Shown here piece after piece: positions 52,278 to 60,409 of a stretch of 64,000 nt of DNA (position 1 is its first letter; each line of letters opens with the position of its first letter). The translations under genes and the position numbers were made by a program. The notes beneath the pieces were generated by a model. The model was not told the DNA's origin. It ran no database searches and saw nothing but the letters and a program-made list of their open reading frames with translations. The stretch is from Armatimonadota bacterium. GTDB lineage: Bacteria; Armatimonadota; Armatimonadia; Armatimonadales; Armatimonadaceae. The stretch spans positions 75,618 to 139,617 of the forward strand of contig JAPLCP010000079.1 in NCBI GenBank assembly GCA_026392155.1, given 5' to 3'.

Positions 52278-53426
52278 GTGAAGGAGATCTTAAAGGCGAT
52301 GAGTCGGGCAGCATTATTGGCGAAGTTGAACAAGAGCGGCTTTCTGACACACGAGGTGCAGAACGGGCGGGTTCTGGTGCATCCAGCACGCAACAAGTTC
52401 GAGTGGGCACCGGACGAGCTGAGCTACCGCTCCGCCGTGCTCGACGCCGACGGGCGCATCGCCTCAGTGGGCTGGCCGAAGTTCTTCAATCAGGGAGAGT
52501 TCCCCGCGCACGACTCGGTGATCGCACAGGAGCTGGCGAGTGGTCAGGCCATCATCACACACAAGCACGACGGCTCCCTCATTATCCGCTCCGTCCTCTC
52601 GGACGGGCAGGTCTTGCTACGAACACGCGGCTCGTATGACGGCGGCGAGTACGGCGTGGCGGCACAGGCGGTCGCACAGGCAAAGTACCCTTCCCTGCTC
52701 GACCCTTCGGTCTTCCCCGAGGGGTCGCTGCTTTTTGAGTATGTCGGGCAGGCCAACCAGATCGTGGTGCGCTACGAAGGCGACGACGATCTGATTTTTC
52801 TGGGTGCCGTGATCCATGACGAGCCCCTTCGTTACCTGCCCTTTGCCGAGCTAAAGCCGCTTGCGGAGCAGCATGGCCTGCGCCTGGTCGAGACCTACGA
52901 CTGGGCCAAGACGGGCGGGATTGGAGAAGTCCTAGGGCTAGTCCAAGACTGGAACCACGCAGAAGGTGTGGTCGTGCGCTCCGGTGATGGCCAGACGCTG
53001 CTGAAAATAAAATCCGCATGGTACTTCGCTCAGCACGCGCTCCGCTGGCACATGACGTATGACAGCATCGTGCGTTTTGTGCTGGATGGCGGCATCACGA
53101 ACGAAGCTGGCTTGGAGGCCGGGCTCGCCAAAGCGGGCTGGGACTTCGAGATCATTGTCAAGGCAAAAGAGCACTTCGCAACCTATCAAACCCGACGGGC
53201 AGAAGCCGAAGCGCTCAAAGCAGAAGTCCAGGCAATTCTGGAGGGCTTCAACGCCACCGAAATTGAGTTTGAAGACGAGCGAGCACGGCGCAAAGCCTTC
53301 GCTTCGCTGATTTTCGGCCAGCACGCCCCGCTTGCCAAGTACGCCTTCACGCTCTACGACGGCAAACTTGAGCTGCTAGAATCGGTCTTGCTGAAGAACA
53401 TCATCTACCAGCGCTCTGGGCGCTAG
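52278..53426 (+). CDS. T4 Rnl1-type RNA ligase
   Basis: A 382-residue ATP-dependent nucleotidyltransferase. Motif I with the AMP-linked Lys is IITHKHDGSLII; motif III LFEYVGQANQIVV, motif IV HAEGVVVRSGDG and motif V LLKIKSAWYFAQHAL follow in order. The preceding WPKFFNQGEFP matches FFNLNE in T4 RnlA. The enzyme seals RNA 5'-phosphate and 3'-OH ends. The start is GTG 52278 or ATG 52299; an in-frame TGA at 52260 excludes anything earlier. No kinase or nuclease partner gene is adjacent. A terminator overlaps its stop. Confidence 0.88.
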   Translation: MKEILKAMSRAALLAKLNKSGFLTHEVQNGRVLVHPARNKFEWAPDELSYRSAVLDADGRIASVGWPKFFNQGEFPAHDSVIAQELASGQAIITHKHDGSLIIRSVLSDGQVLLRTRGSYDGGEYGVAAQAVAQAKYPSLLDPSVFPEGSLLFEYVGQANQIVVRYEGDDDLIFLGAVIHDEPLRYLPFAELKPLAEQHGLRLVETYDWAKTGGIGEVLGLVQDWNHAEGVVVRSGDGQTLLKIKSAWYFAQHALRWHMTYDSIVRFVLDGGITNEAGLEAGLAKAGWDFEIIVKAKEHFATYQTRRAEAEALKAEVQAILEGFNATEIEFEDERARRKAFASLIFGQHAPLAKYAFTLYDGKLELLESVLLKNIIYQRSGR

Positions 53427-53444
53427 CCCCCAGAGCGCTTATTT
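53410..53444 (+). terminator. terminator between RNA ligase and M28 peptidase genes
   Basis: AGCGCTCTGGG and CCCAGAGCGCT make a perfect 11-bp stem with an 8-nt loop, followed by TATTT. It spans the ligase stop codon and touches the convergent peptidase stop. Confidence 0.85.
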
Positions 53445-54269
53445 AGCATAGTCCAGCAAGAAGGCAAGCGTGAGGCGGGCCATGTTGCTGACGTAGCCGA
53501 AGTCTACTTTGTCGGGGGTGTCGGTGGACTTGTGGTAGTGCGGATACCGATACTCGCCTTCGTAGAGCCCCGTGACGACGTAGCCGTGCTGCTCAAAGGG
53601 AACATAATCTGACGCTTCGACGGGGTCTATTTTTGTCGGGACTTTGACGACGGTTCGGGCGAGCACTTCCAGCCGCGCAACGAGCTTTGCCGACGCGGCA
53701 TTATTGCTAGAAACGCCGCCTTCGTCGCGGTCTAGAAACAGCGTCTTCGCCTTATCCGGGTAGCCGACCTGATCCAGATTAAATACCAGCGTGAGCTTCT
53801 CACCACGCGCCTTACACTCCGAGGCGTAGGCCGTCGAGCCCCACAGCCCTTGCTCCTCGCCGGAGAAGAGCGCAAAGCGCACGGGATGGCGCATCGGGGT
53901 ATTTTTCAGGAGCCGGGCGACTTCAAAGAGCACCGCAACCCCCGTGGCATTGTCGTTGGCTCCCGGTGCGGGAGCTTCCGGTGCTCCCAAGTTCTCCTGA
54001 CGGCTGTCGAAGTGTGCACAGACCAGGATCGCTCCCCCACTGCCACCCGATTTCTCAGCGAGGACATTGTTGAGGGGCCTCCCTTGCTGCGAGTAGGCGT
54101 GGCGCTTGGAGGTATAGCCCAGAGCCTTAAAGCGGCCTTCGAGGTGTCCGACAATTGCCAGGTGGTGCTTGGAGAGGGTGTGCCGCGTGGGCCAGCGGGT
54201 GGCCAGCTCTTTGACCTCGCGCTCTAAGTTCACCGGAGAGATTTCCTTCAGCAGTGCGTATTTATCCAT
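53439..54269 (-). CDS. M28-family zinc aminopeptidase
   Basis: A 276-residue peptidase. The two-zinc site is visible as AILVCAHFDSRQ, APGANDNATGVAVLFEVARL, FALFSGEEQGLWGS, VFNLDQVGYPD and YPHYHKSTDTPDKVDF. No signal peptide is seen from ATG 54269 (MDKYALLKEISPVNLEREVK), so it may be cytoplasmic; the ORF track starts 57 bp upstream. TACAAT lies 5 nt before the ATG. Confidence 0.9.
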   Translation of the reverse strand: MDKYALLKEISPVNLEREVKELATRWPTRHTLSKHHLAIVGHLEGRFKALGYTSKRHAYSQQGRPLNNVLAEKSGGSGGAILVCAHFDSRQENLGAPEAPAPGANDNATGVAVLFEVARLLKNTPMRHPVRFALFSGEEQGLWGSTAYASECKARGEKLTLVFNLDQVGYPDKAKTLFLDRDEGGVSSNNAASAKLVARLEVLARTVVKVPTKIDPVEASDYVPFEQHGYVVTGLYEGEYRYPHYHKSTDTPDKVDFGYVSNMARLTLAFLLDYAK

Positions 54270-54274
54270 GCAGG

Positions 54275-54280
54275 ATTGTA
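54275..54280 (-). promoter_or_regulatory. -10 hexamer TACAAT before M28 peptidase gene, leaderless type
   Basis: Minus-strand CCGGTACAAT, 5 nt, ATG 54269. Confidence 0.65.
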
Positions 54281-54299
54281 CCGGAGTTCGCATATCGGG

Positions 54300-54305
54300 T
54301 ACAAC
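54300..54305 (+). promoter_or_regulatory. -10 hexamer TACAAC before GNAT gene, leaderless type
   Basis: GGGTACAAC, 7 nt, GTG 54313. The last base departs from the TANNNT pattern, yet the GG prefix and spacing fit. Confidence 0.5.
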
Positions 54306-54312
54306 GACGCAT

Positions 54313-54813
54313 GTGAGTTTTGTCATACGCCTTGTTCGCCCCGAGGATGCTGAGTCTATCCGGGCGATTTATAATGAAGCTGTCCGCACCACAACGGCCA
54401 CGTTAGATACCCAAGAGCGCGATCTGCCGACGCAGCTTGCCTGGATCGAAAAGCACCAGGGTGATCCGTATCCTGGCTTTGTCGCCGAGGATAGGGAGGG
54501 CATTATCCTAGGCTGTGCCTCGCTCTCCCCCTACAACCCGAAACCAGGCTACCGGGGAACCGCAGAGAACTCAGTCTATGTGGATCCCCATGCACAAGGT
54601 CATGGGATCGGGGAGGCGCTGCTGCAAGCCCTGCTCGACGATGCTCCTCATCGGGAGATTCGCACCATTGTTGCCCTGATCTCCGCCGATAACCTCGCCT
54701 CACTCCAGCTCCATAGAAAGCTCGGGTTCCGCACTCTGGGAACTCTGGAGCGTGTCGGACGCAAGTTTGGCCGGGACGTGGATGTCACGATTCTCCAGCG
54801 CCACACTTCCTAA
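54313..54813 (+). CDS. GNAT acetyltransferase, phosphinothricin-acetyltransferase-like
   Basis: A 166-residue acetyl-CoA-dependent N-acetyltransferase. It opens VSFVIRLVRPEDAESIRAIY as family members do, has VYVDPHAQGHGIGEALLQAL (CoA pyrophosphate loop) and ends LQLHRKLGFRTLGTLERVGR. It resembles the PAT/Bar/L-methionine sulfoximine acetyltransferases; the natural substrate is unknown. GTG 54313 is chosen on the -10 spacing and the domain start; the ORF track begins 144 bp upstream inside the divergent peptidase gene. Confidence 0.9.
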   Translation: MSFVIRLVRPEDAESIRAIYNEAVRTTTATLDTQERDLPTQLAWIEKHQGDPYPGFVAEDREGIILGCASLSPYNPKPGYRGTAENSVYVDPHAQGHGIGEALLQALLDDAPHREIRTIVALISADNLASLQLHRKLGFRTLGTLERVGRKFGRDVDVTILQRHTS

Positions 54814-54945
54814 AGGAAGCAAATCCTCCTCCTTCGCTTGCCAGAGGGGGTGCCGGAGTGGTGCGAAGGCAGGGAAGGTAAAAAGCGCGGGAAGGATTGT
54901 ACCGTGAAGCAGGAATCGCCCCGTAACCGTCGAACTGTCTTTCCT

Positions 54946-55605
54946 ATGAGCAACAGCAACTTAGAGATTCGTGATATTTCCTATCCCCTACGCGAGGGTT
55001 TTCCGGTCTGGCCGGGACATGAGGCGGTGAGGCTGACGGTGGTAAAGAGCCACGAGGCGGGCGATGGGGTGCAGGTTTCAGACATGGCGATTGGGTGCCA
55101 CACGGGGACGCATCTCGACGCGCCACGGCACTTTATCGCAGGCGGCGGACTGGTAGACAAGCTGGACCTCCACGTGCTGATCGGCGCGTGCACCGTGGTC
55201 GTCTATGACGGCGAGGGGCCGCTGGACAAGGCGTGGTTTGAGGCGCAGAGCTTGCCCACCCCCATCACGCGGCTGCTGCTCCACTGCGCCATTCACGACG
55301 GCAAGCTGGAAGAGTCACGCTTTTTCTCCAACTATGTCGGGATCACCGAGGATGCGGCGCAGTACTTGGTGGAGCGTGGATTGAAGCTGATCGGCACCGA
55401 CTACCTCTCGATTGGGCCATTCTATGGGGGAAACCCAGAGACCCACCGAGCGCTTCTGGGGCCGGCGGTGATTATCGTCGAAGGGCTGGATCTGCGGGGC
55501 GTGGCGGCGGGAGCGTACACCCTGGTGTGCCTGCCCCTGAGCCTCCCCACCGATGGTGCCCCCTGCCGCGCCGTCTTGCTTCCCGCGGGAATGCTAGAAA
55601 GCTAA
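54946..55605 (+). CDS. metal-dependent cyclase/kynurenine-formamidase family hydrolase
   Basis: A 219-residue enzyme with the metal motif HTGTHLDAPRHF and the family elements RDISYPLREGFPVWPGHEAV, LIGTDYLSIGPF and TLVCLPLSLPTDGAPCRAVL. The family includes arylformamidase (KynB) and isatin hydrolase; the exact substrate cannot be told. ATG 54946 (MSNSNLEIRD) fits the domain start; the ORF track extends 108 bp upstream. Its 3' end overlaps the convergent coiled-coil gene by 4 bp. Confidence 0.87.
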   Translation: MSNSNLEIRDISYPLREGFPVWPGHEAVRLTVVKSHEAGDGVQVSDMAIGCHTGTHLDAPRHFIAGGGLVDKLDLHVLIGACTVVVYDGEGPLDKAWFEAQSLPTPITRLLLHCAIHDGKLEESRFFSNYVGITEDAAQYLVERGLKLIGTDYLSIGPFYGGNPETHRALLGPAVIIVEGLDLRGVAAGAYTLVCLPLSLPTDGAPCRAVLLPAGMLES

Positions 55606-56306
55606 GCCTTTGCGTAGAGGCGGCGGCGGTTCGGAGTGGAAGCGCCCTTGCCGTCTTCGGAGGCGAGCTTGATCTCTTTCGACTGCTTTGGGAGGCTGGG
55701 GCTGCTTAGTACCACGGGGCCTTCTTCCACGAGTGGCACCACGTTGACATCCAGCGCGGCCACGTCCTCCAGGGGAGTCAGCTCAAAGACGGGCACCTCA
55801 GGCAGGGAAAGACACTGGATCAGGGAGTCAAGCCCCTCAATTCGCTCGTTGGCATGAAGGGTCAGGCGCTGGTGGTGCTCGGTGAGCTTATCGCGCCTTT
55901 CCCAGAGCGCATCCACCGCCTCCGAAATCTTGACAACTTGTGCCTCGAAGCTCTGCTCCTGGCTCTGGAGCGCTAGGGCGATGCGGGCTTTTTCTTGAAG
56001 GACCTCAGCCAGAAGCTGCTGTAGGGTCTTTTTCTTCTCATCCGCCATGGTCGCCAGTGCGGAGCGAAGGGCCTGAAGCTGCTTGGCATCGTCCGTGTCT
56101 TTGGGGAAGGCCTGGAGCATGGCGTAGGCTGCCTCGACACTCAGGTTGATGGCAGGAGCGGCAGGTGCTGGTGGAGCGGGCTGAGGAGGAGGCGGGGTAG
56201 GTCGGGGCGGAGGTGCAGCAGGCGTGGGAGCCTCCACTGCCACCGAAATTTCCTCGGGCGCTGTCCCCCTACCCACTAGTCCACGTAGCCGTTCAGTCAG
56301 TCTCAT
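55602..56306 (-). CDS. hypothetical coiled-coil protein with Pro-rich linker
   Basis: A 234-residue protein. Residues 25-55 form a Pro/Ala-rich linker (PPPRPTPPPPQPAPPAPAAP), residues 60-155 a likely coiled coil (ADEKKKTLQQLLAEVLQEKA), and the tail is basic (SKEIKLASEDGKGASTPNRR). No membrane segment. AAGGG lies just before the ATG. I do not recognise it; the architecture suggests a structural or scaffolding role. It is divergent from the oxidoreductase gene. Confidence 0.6.
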   Translation of the reverse strand: MRLTERLRGLVGRGTAPEEISVAVEAPTPAAPPPRPTPPPPQPAPPAPAAPAINLSVEAAYAMLQAFPKDTDDAKQLQALRSALATMADEKKKTLQQLLAEVLQEKARIALALQSQEQSFEAQVVKISEAVDALWERRDKLTEHHQRLTLHANERIEGLDSLIQCLSLPEVPVFELTPLEDVAALDVNVVPLVEEGPVVLSSPSLPKQSKEIKLASEDGKGASTPNRRRLYAKA

Positions 56307-56418
56307 ATTTCCCTTACATGGTCGGAATACGGGGATCGGAAATTTAGGCAGGAATCAGGGCACGACACGGCCAATTTTTTAGGGGCGGTCACTTTCCCGC
56401 CACAGGAGATGGGTAGTC

Positions 56419-57561
56419 ATGAGCAATCGTGTAGGAATCGGCGTCGTCGGGTGCGGCAGTATTGGCATTCGCGGCGCACTGGATCATTTAATTTTAGAAG
56501 ACGTGCAAGATCAGGTTCATCTGGCCGCCTGCTGCGACCCTGCGCCAGGCCGTGCACAAGCCGCTGCGGAGAAGTATGGCGTGGCGAAAGCCTACGAGAC
56601 GGAGGACGAGCTTTTCGCCGACCCGAACGTGGACATGGTGATTATCTGCTCTCCCATTGGGCTGCACTACCAGCAAGGCATCAAAGCGATTGAGGCGGGC
56701 AAGCACATCCACTTCAACAAGACCATGACGGTCACCAGCGGCGAGGCTTTAGATCTCATTGCGCGAGCCCAAGCCAAGGGCGTGCACTTAGTGGCGTCGC
56801 CCGGCCAGATGCTGCGCCCCACCAACCACAAGATCCGCGAGATCATCCAGAGCGGTGGTCTAGGCAAGCTCTCGTGGGCCGTGGCCGGAGCCGCGTTTGG
56901 CTCGTACCATGAGCAAGAGGGTGTCCGCACCGGCGACACGCCGCTCAGCAACATCAACCCCAGCTGGTACTGGCGCAAGCCCGGTGGCGGCCCGCTCTAC
57001 GACATGACGGTCTACGCCCTGCACTCGCTCACGGGTGTGCTCGGGCCCGCCACGCGCGTCACGGCGATGTCGGGTATCGGGATCAAGACCCGCCACTTCA
57101 AGGGCGAGGCCTACGAGTGCGACGCCGACGACAACACGGTGATCTTGGCAGACTTTGGCGACAATGTCTTTGCATTTATCCACGGGACGTTCGCCGGAAT
57201 GGTGAGCGAGTTCGGGCAGCCCAGCTACTTTGGCGAGAAGGGCAGCATTGTCGGCACCAAGCTCAACGGCGAGGCGATTGACTACCCCGGCAAGTCCGAG
57301 GGCCTCTCGCCGCTCCAAGTAACGCCTCACGTCGCGGGCAAGTACGCCGCGCACGGAAAGCTCGGCGAGCACCATGTCTACGAAGACACCATGCAGCTCG
57401 TCCGCTGGATTCGCGAAGGCAAGCCCAGCATCGTCACGGCGGATCATGCCGCACACGTCATCGAGATCATCGAGGCAGGCTACGCGGCGGCAGAGACCGG
57501 CGTCACGCAGGTTCTCAAGACCACGTTCACCCTCCCCGAGGATCTGACAGCGGCTTCGTAG
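56419..57561 (+). CDS. Gfo/Idh/MocA-family oxidoreductase
   Basis: A 380-residue NAD(P)-dependent sugar or inositol dehydrogenase-like enzyme. The Rossmann motif is IGVVGCGSIGIRG, the family Lys-Pro position appears as AGKHIHFNKTMTVTSGEA (Lys kept, Pro replaced by Thr), and the C-terminal domain has GGGPLYDMTVYALHSLTGVL. The ATG has AGGAG upstream. The substrate is unknown. It is followed by the 150-bp inverted-repeat element R5. Confidence 0.9.
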   Translation: MSNRVGIGVVGCGSIGIRGALDHLILEDVQDQVHLAACCDPAPGRAQAAAEKYGVAKAYETEDELFADPNVDMVIICSPIGLHYQQGIKAIEAGKHIHFNKTMTVTSGEALDLIARAQAKGVHLVASPGQMLRPTNHKIREIIQSGGLGKLSWAVAGAAFGSYHEQEGVRTGDTPLSNINPSWYWRKPGGGPLYDMTVYALHSLTGVLGPATRVTAMSGIGIKTRHFKGEAYECDADDNTVILADFGDNVFAFIHGTFAGMVSEFGQPSYFGEKGSIVGTKLNGEAIDYPGKSEGLSPLQVTPHVAGKYAAHGKLGEHHVYEDTMQLVRWIREGKPSIVTADHAAHVIEIIEAGYAAAETGVTQVLKTTFTLPEDLTAAS

Positions 57562-57708
57562 GTTCTCCCGCCCGTTAGAGGGGCGTGACTGGAGAGCTAA
57601 AGCTGCGAAGGACGTTCCGCCCATACCGAGTACCCTCGGAATGGCCCGAAGCGGCCTTTGTAGCCACAGGCTCTCCAGTCACGCCCCTCTAACGGGCGGG
57701 AGAGCCTA
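57559..57708. repeat. 150-bp element with 40-bp inverted arms (R5)
   Basis: Arms 57559-57598 and 57669-57708 are inverted copies, 38 of 40 bases matching (core CCCGCCCGTTAGAGGGGCGT). The 70-bp centre holds smaller hairpins such as CCGAGTACCCTCGG. It fills the space between two convergent genes, so it could terminate both, or be a MITE/REP-like mobile unit. It differs in sequence from the C/G-tract family. Confidence 0.9.
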
Positions 57709-57721
57709 GGAGCACCCCAAC

Positions 57722-59701
57722 TTATCCTACCCGAAATCGCTTCAGGCGCAAGGCATTGGTCACCACCGACACCGACGACAGCGCCATGGCAAGCGCCGCC
57801 AGCATCGGGTTTAGGTTTCCACTGACCGCAATCGGAATCCCAATGAGGTTGTAGCCAAAGGCAAAGGCATAGTTCTGGCGAATATTGGCAACCGTCGCCC
57901 GTGCCAGCAGGATCGCCCGAACCACACCCCGTAGATCGCCGCCTGTGAGCGTGATCCCGGCGGTCTCCATCGCCACATCGGCTCCCCCGCCCATGGCAAT
58001 TCCCACCTCGGCGGCAGCCAGCGCGGGCGCATCGTTGATCCCATCTCCCACCATCGCGGGTTTGACCAGCTTGGCGATCTCCGCCGCCTTCCCTTCGGGC
58101 CGGACTTGGGCGATAACCTGGGTGATTCCCACTTGCGCGGCGATTGCCTTGGCAGCCGTCTCTCGATCCCCCGTGAGCAAGGTCACCTCCAGCCCCAGCG
58201 CCTGAAGCTGTTTTACGGCCTCCGCACTGGTCGGGCGAAGCGTGTCGGCCACAGCAACATAGCCCCGGTAGGTTCCGTCAATCTCGCAGTGCAGCAGCGT
58301 GGCCTCGGCGGGGGCATCGGTGGGCTCGGAAGCTCCAATAAAGCCCGCATTGCCTGCCCTGAGAGCGTGCCCTCCCACACGTGCCGTGATTCCCTGGCCA
58401 GGAACGGCAATGAATGCCTCAACCTCTCCACCGCCGCCCGGCGAGGGAGCATCGGCAAATGCTCGTGCCAGGGGATGCTCACTTGCCACTTCGGCGGTGG
58501 CGAGGAGGGCGAGGTCTTGCTCCGAGAGGCTTGAGGCGACAACTTGGGGCTTGCCTTCGGTGAGTGTCCCGGTCTTGTCCAATGCGATACTCTGCACGCC
58601 CGCGAGGCGCTCCAGCGACTCGGCATCGCGGATGAGCACCCCTAGCTCCGCACCTCGACCCACTCCCACCATGATCGCGGTCGGGGTTGCGAGCCCCAGT
58701 GCGCAAGGACAGGCGATCACCAGCGTGGTCACGGCGCAGGAGAATGCAAAGGCAAACCCACGTCCTACCAGAAGCCAGCCGACAAGTGCGCCAAGCGCAA
58801 TCAAGAGCACTGCGGGGACGAAGATCGCGGTGATCTGATCCGCAAGGCGCTGGATCGGGGCCTTGCTCGCCTGTGCTTTTCGTACCAGGCGGACAATTTT
58901 CGCCAGAGTTGTCCCCTCGCCCACGCGCTCCGCCACAAAGACAAAGCTGCCCGTCTGGTTGATCGTCCCGCCCGTCACCATGTCTCCTACGTGCTTCTCT
59001 ACCGCCAGCGGCTCCCCGGTGAGCAAGCTCTCGTCGAGGGTAGAGTGTCCCTCCACAATCTTGCCGTCCACAGGCACCGTCTCACCGGGTCGGACACGGA
59101 GGTTTTCCCCACGTCGGATCGCCTCAATCGCCACGTCTTCGTCGCCGTTTTCCGTCACACGGTGCGCAATCGTCGCCTGGAGCGCGAGAAGTTTCTCAAT
59201 CGCCTCTCCCGTGCGACGCTTCGCCCGTGCTTCCAGCCAGCGCCCAAAGAGGATCAGCGTGACGATCACCGCCGCGGACTCGTAGTAGGCATGGTGGGTA
59301 TGGAGCACCATCGGCGCAACCGTCGCCAGCACGGAGTAGAGGTAGGCGCTACCCGTTCCCAGTACCACCAGCGTGTTCATGTCCGCCGTCCGCTGCTTGA
59401 GTGCCCCCCACGCCCCGCGCCAGAACTCCGCGCCACAGTAGAACAGTACGGGAGTGGTGAGAACGAGCTGGAGCCAGAGATTATCGAAGGGGGGCCGCAT
59501 GGTCATGCCTCCGATAAAGACCGGAAGCGTGAGAGCGGCGGCGAGAATCCAGCCAAGACCCACCCGGCCCCCGGCCTCGTTCCTCGGCCACCCTCCCTGT
59601 ACTAGGGAGGGTTTGGGAGGGTTCAAAACCAATGTTCTCAATCGCTTCGGCGATGGCTTGTGGATCCGTTTGTGCAGGATCGTAGGCAAAGCTCCCCTCA
59701 C
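57722..59701 (-). CDS. copper-type P1B-ATPase, N-terminus disrupted
   Basis: The core is a complete heavy-metal ATPase: transmembrane [13 protein letters not shown] (Cys-Pro-Cys metal site), phosphorylated Asp in [19 protein letters not shown] and [20 protein letters not shown]. The last helices [20 protein letters not shown] fit Cu+ exporters. The metal-binding HMA domain that should precede it is encoded in another frame (next entry). The first 40 or so residues of this ORF are a shadow of that domain plus repeat R6; family-like sequence starts at [20 protein letters not shown]. The true start is unknown: an internal ATG, frameshifting or a broken gene are all possible. Confidence 0.87.
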   Translation of the reverse strand: MRGALPTILHKRIHKPSPKRLRTLVLNPPKPSLVQGGWPRNEAGGRVGLGWILAAALTLPVFIGGMTMRPPFDNLWLQLVLTTPVLFYCGAEFWRGAWGALKQRTADMNTLVVLGTGSAYLYSVLATVAPMVLHTHHAYYESAAVIVTLILFGRWLEARAKRRTGEAIEKLLALQATIAHRVTENGDEDVAIEAIRRGENLRVRPGETVPVDGKIVEGHSTLDESLLTGEPLAVEKHVGDMVTGGTINQTGSFVFVAERVGEGTTLAKIVRLVRKAQASKAPIQRLADQITAIFVPAVLLIALGALVGWLLVGRGFAFAFSCAVTTLVIACPCALGLATPTAIMVGVGRGAELGVLIRDAESLERLAGVQSIALDKTGTLTEGKPQVVASSLSEQDLALLATAEVASEHPLARAFADAPSPGGGGEVEAFIAVPGQGITARVGGHALRAGNAGFIGASEPTDAPAEATLLHCEIDGTYRGYVAVADTLRPTSAEAVKQLQALGLEVTLLTGDRETAAKAIAAQVGITQVIAQVRPEGKAAEIAKLVKPAMVGDGINDAPALAAAEVGIAMGGGADVAMETAGITLTGGDLRGVVRAILLARATVANIRQNYAFAFGYNLIGIPIAVSGNLNPMLAALAMALSSVSVVTNALRLKRFRVG

Positions 59702-59822
59702 CCGCGAGAAGATTCACCTCCGCTTTCTCGACACCCGGAACCCGTGCAAGTGCTTTCTCAATGCGTCGCACACAAGCCGCGCACTCCATTCCCCCAATTT
59801 TCAGCTCACAGGTCTCTGTCAT
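59481..59822 (-). CDS. HMA metal-binding domain, displaced from the ATPase frame
   Basis: The first 67 residues are a heavy-metal-associated domain: [20 protein letters not shown] with the CxxC metal site, [20 protein letters not shown], and [13 protein letters not shown]. After repeat R6 (about residue 70) the frame is a shadow of the ATPase and ends 47 codons later. It could act as a free CopZ-like chaperone or be the N-terminus of the ATPase separated by an insertion that shifted the frame. Confidence 0.8.
   Translation of the reverse strand: MTETCELKIGGMECAACVRRIEKALARVPGVEKAEVNLLAGEGSFAYDPAQTDPQAIAEAIENIGFEPSQTLPSTGRVAEERGRGPGGSWLDSRRRSHASGLYRRHDHAAPLR
59574..59633. repeat. C/G-tract palindrome at the HMA/ATPase junction (R6)
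   Basis: CCCTCCCT and AGGGAGGG flank GTACT, with a further GGTTTGGGAGGG arm. The element sits exactly where the reading frame changes. Confidence 0.75.
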
Positions 59823-59848
59823 CTCTGTCTCAGGTACACCCTACAGTC

Positions 59849-60409
59849 TTACTTGTTCCCATGTGCGGAAAATACCGCCAAGACAGTCCGAAGCACGATC
59901 AGGGCATCCAAAACGAGCGACTGTCGCTGTAGGTACTCGGCATCCCGCGCCACTTTATCCGCGTCACTGAGCTCGTCGCGGCCATTGACCTGCGCCCAGC
60001 CCGTGATTCCTGGGCATAGCGCATGCACGCCAAGCGCCTCACGCTGTGCATTCAGCTCGATCTGACTAGGCAACGCAGGACGCGGCCCGACTAAGCTCAT
60101 CTCGCCCACCAGCACGTTCCAGAGCTGGGGAAGCTCGTCCAGCGACGTTTTGCGCAGCCACTTCCCGACGCGTGTGTACGGCTCCAACGCAGAGGCGATT
60201 AGCTCCGCCGTGGAGAGATTGGGGGTATCCGTGCGCATCGAGCGGAACTTCAGCAAGACAAACTCTTTGCCGTGTCTTCCAATACGGCGCTGGCGAAAGA
60301 GCACAGGGCCAGGCGAGTCAAGTCGAATGAGAGCCGCTAGAACCAGCAAAAGCGGGGCCGTCAGCCCCAACCCCACCAGCGCCGCCAGAACATCCAACAG
60401 GCGCTTCAT
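59849..60409 (-). CDS. undecaprenyl-phosphate sugar phosphotransferase
   Basis: A 186-residue short polyprenyl-phosphate phosphoglycosyltransferase (WbaP/PglC type). It has the re-entrant N-terminal helix KRLLDVLAALVGLGLTAPLL, PVLFRQRRIGRHGKEFVLLK with FRSMRT, KTSLDELPQLWNVLVGEMSL and VGPRPALPSQIE, then GITGWAQVNGRDELS. It starts glycan assembly on the lipid carrier at the inner membrane. The ATG overlaps the stop of the epimerase gene. Last gene of the minus-strand glycan cluster. Confidence 0.94.
   Translation of the reverse strand: MKRLLDVLAALVGLGLTAPLLLVLAALIRLDSPGPVLFRQRRIGRHGKEFVLLKFRSMRTDTPNLSTAELIASALEPYTRVGKWLRKTSLDELPQLWNVLVGEMSLVGPRPALPSQIELNAQREALGVHALCPGITGWAQVNGRDELSDADKVARDAEYLQRQSLVLDALIVLRTVLAVFSAHGNK

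Noticed and set aside
52172-52639. 155-residue ORF as a protein gene
   Set aside because: After about residue 40 it is the out-of-frame shadow of the RNA ligase (Arg-rich, no motifs). Only its leader part may matter.
59481-59822. Canonical -1 programmed frameshift (CCCAAAC) at the HMA/ATPase junction
   Set aside because: CCCAAAC is present, but not in the phase required for X-XXY-YYZ slippage, and the shift needed is +1 or -2.
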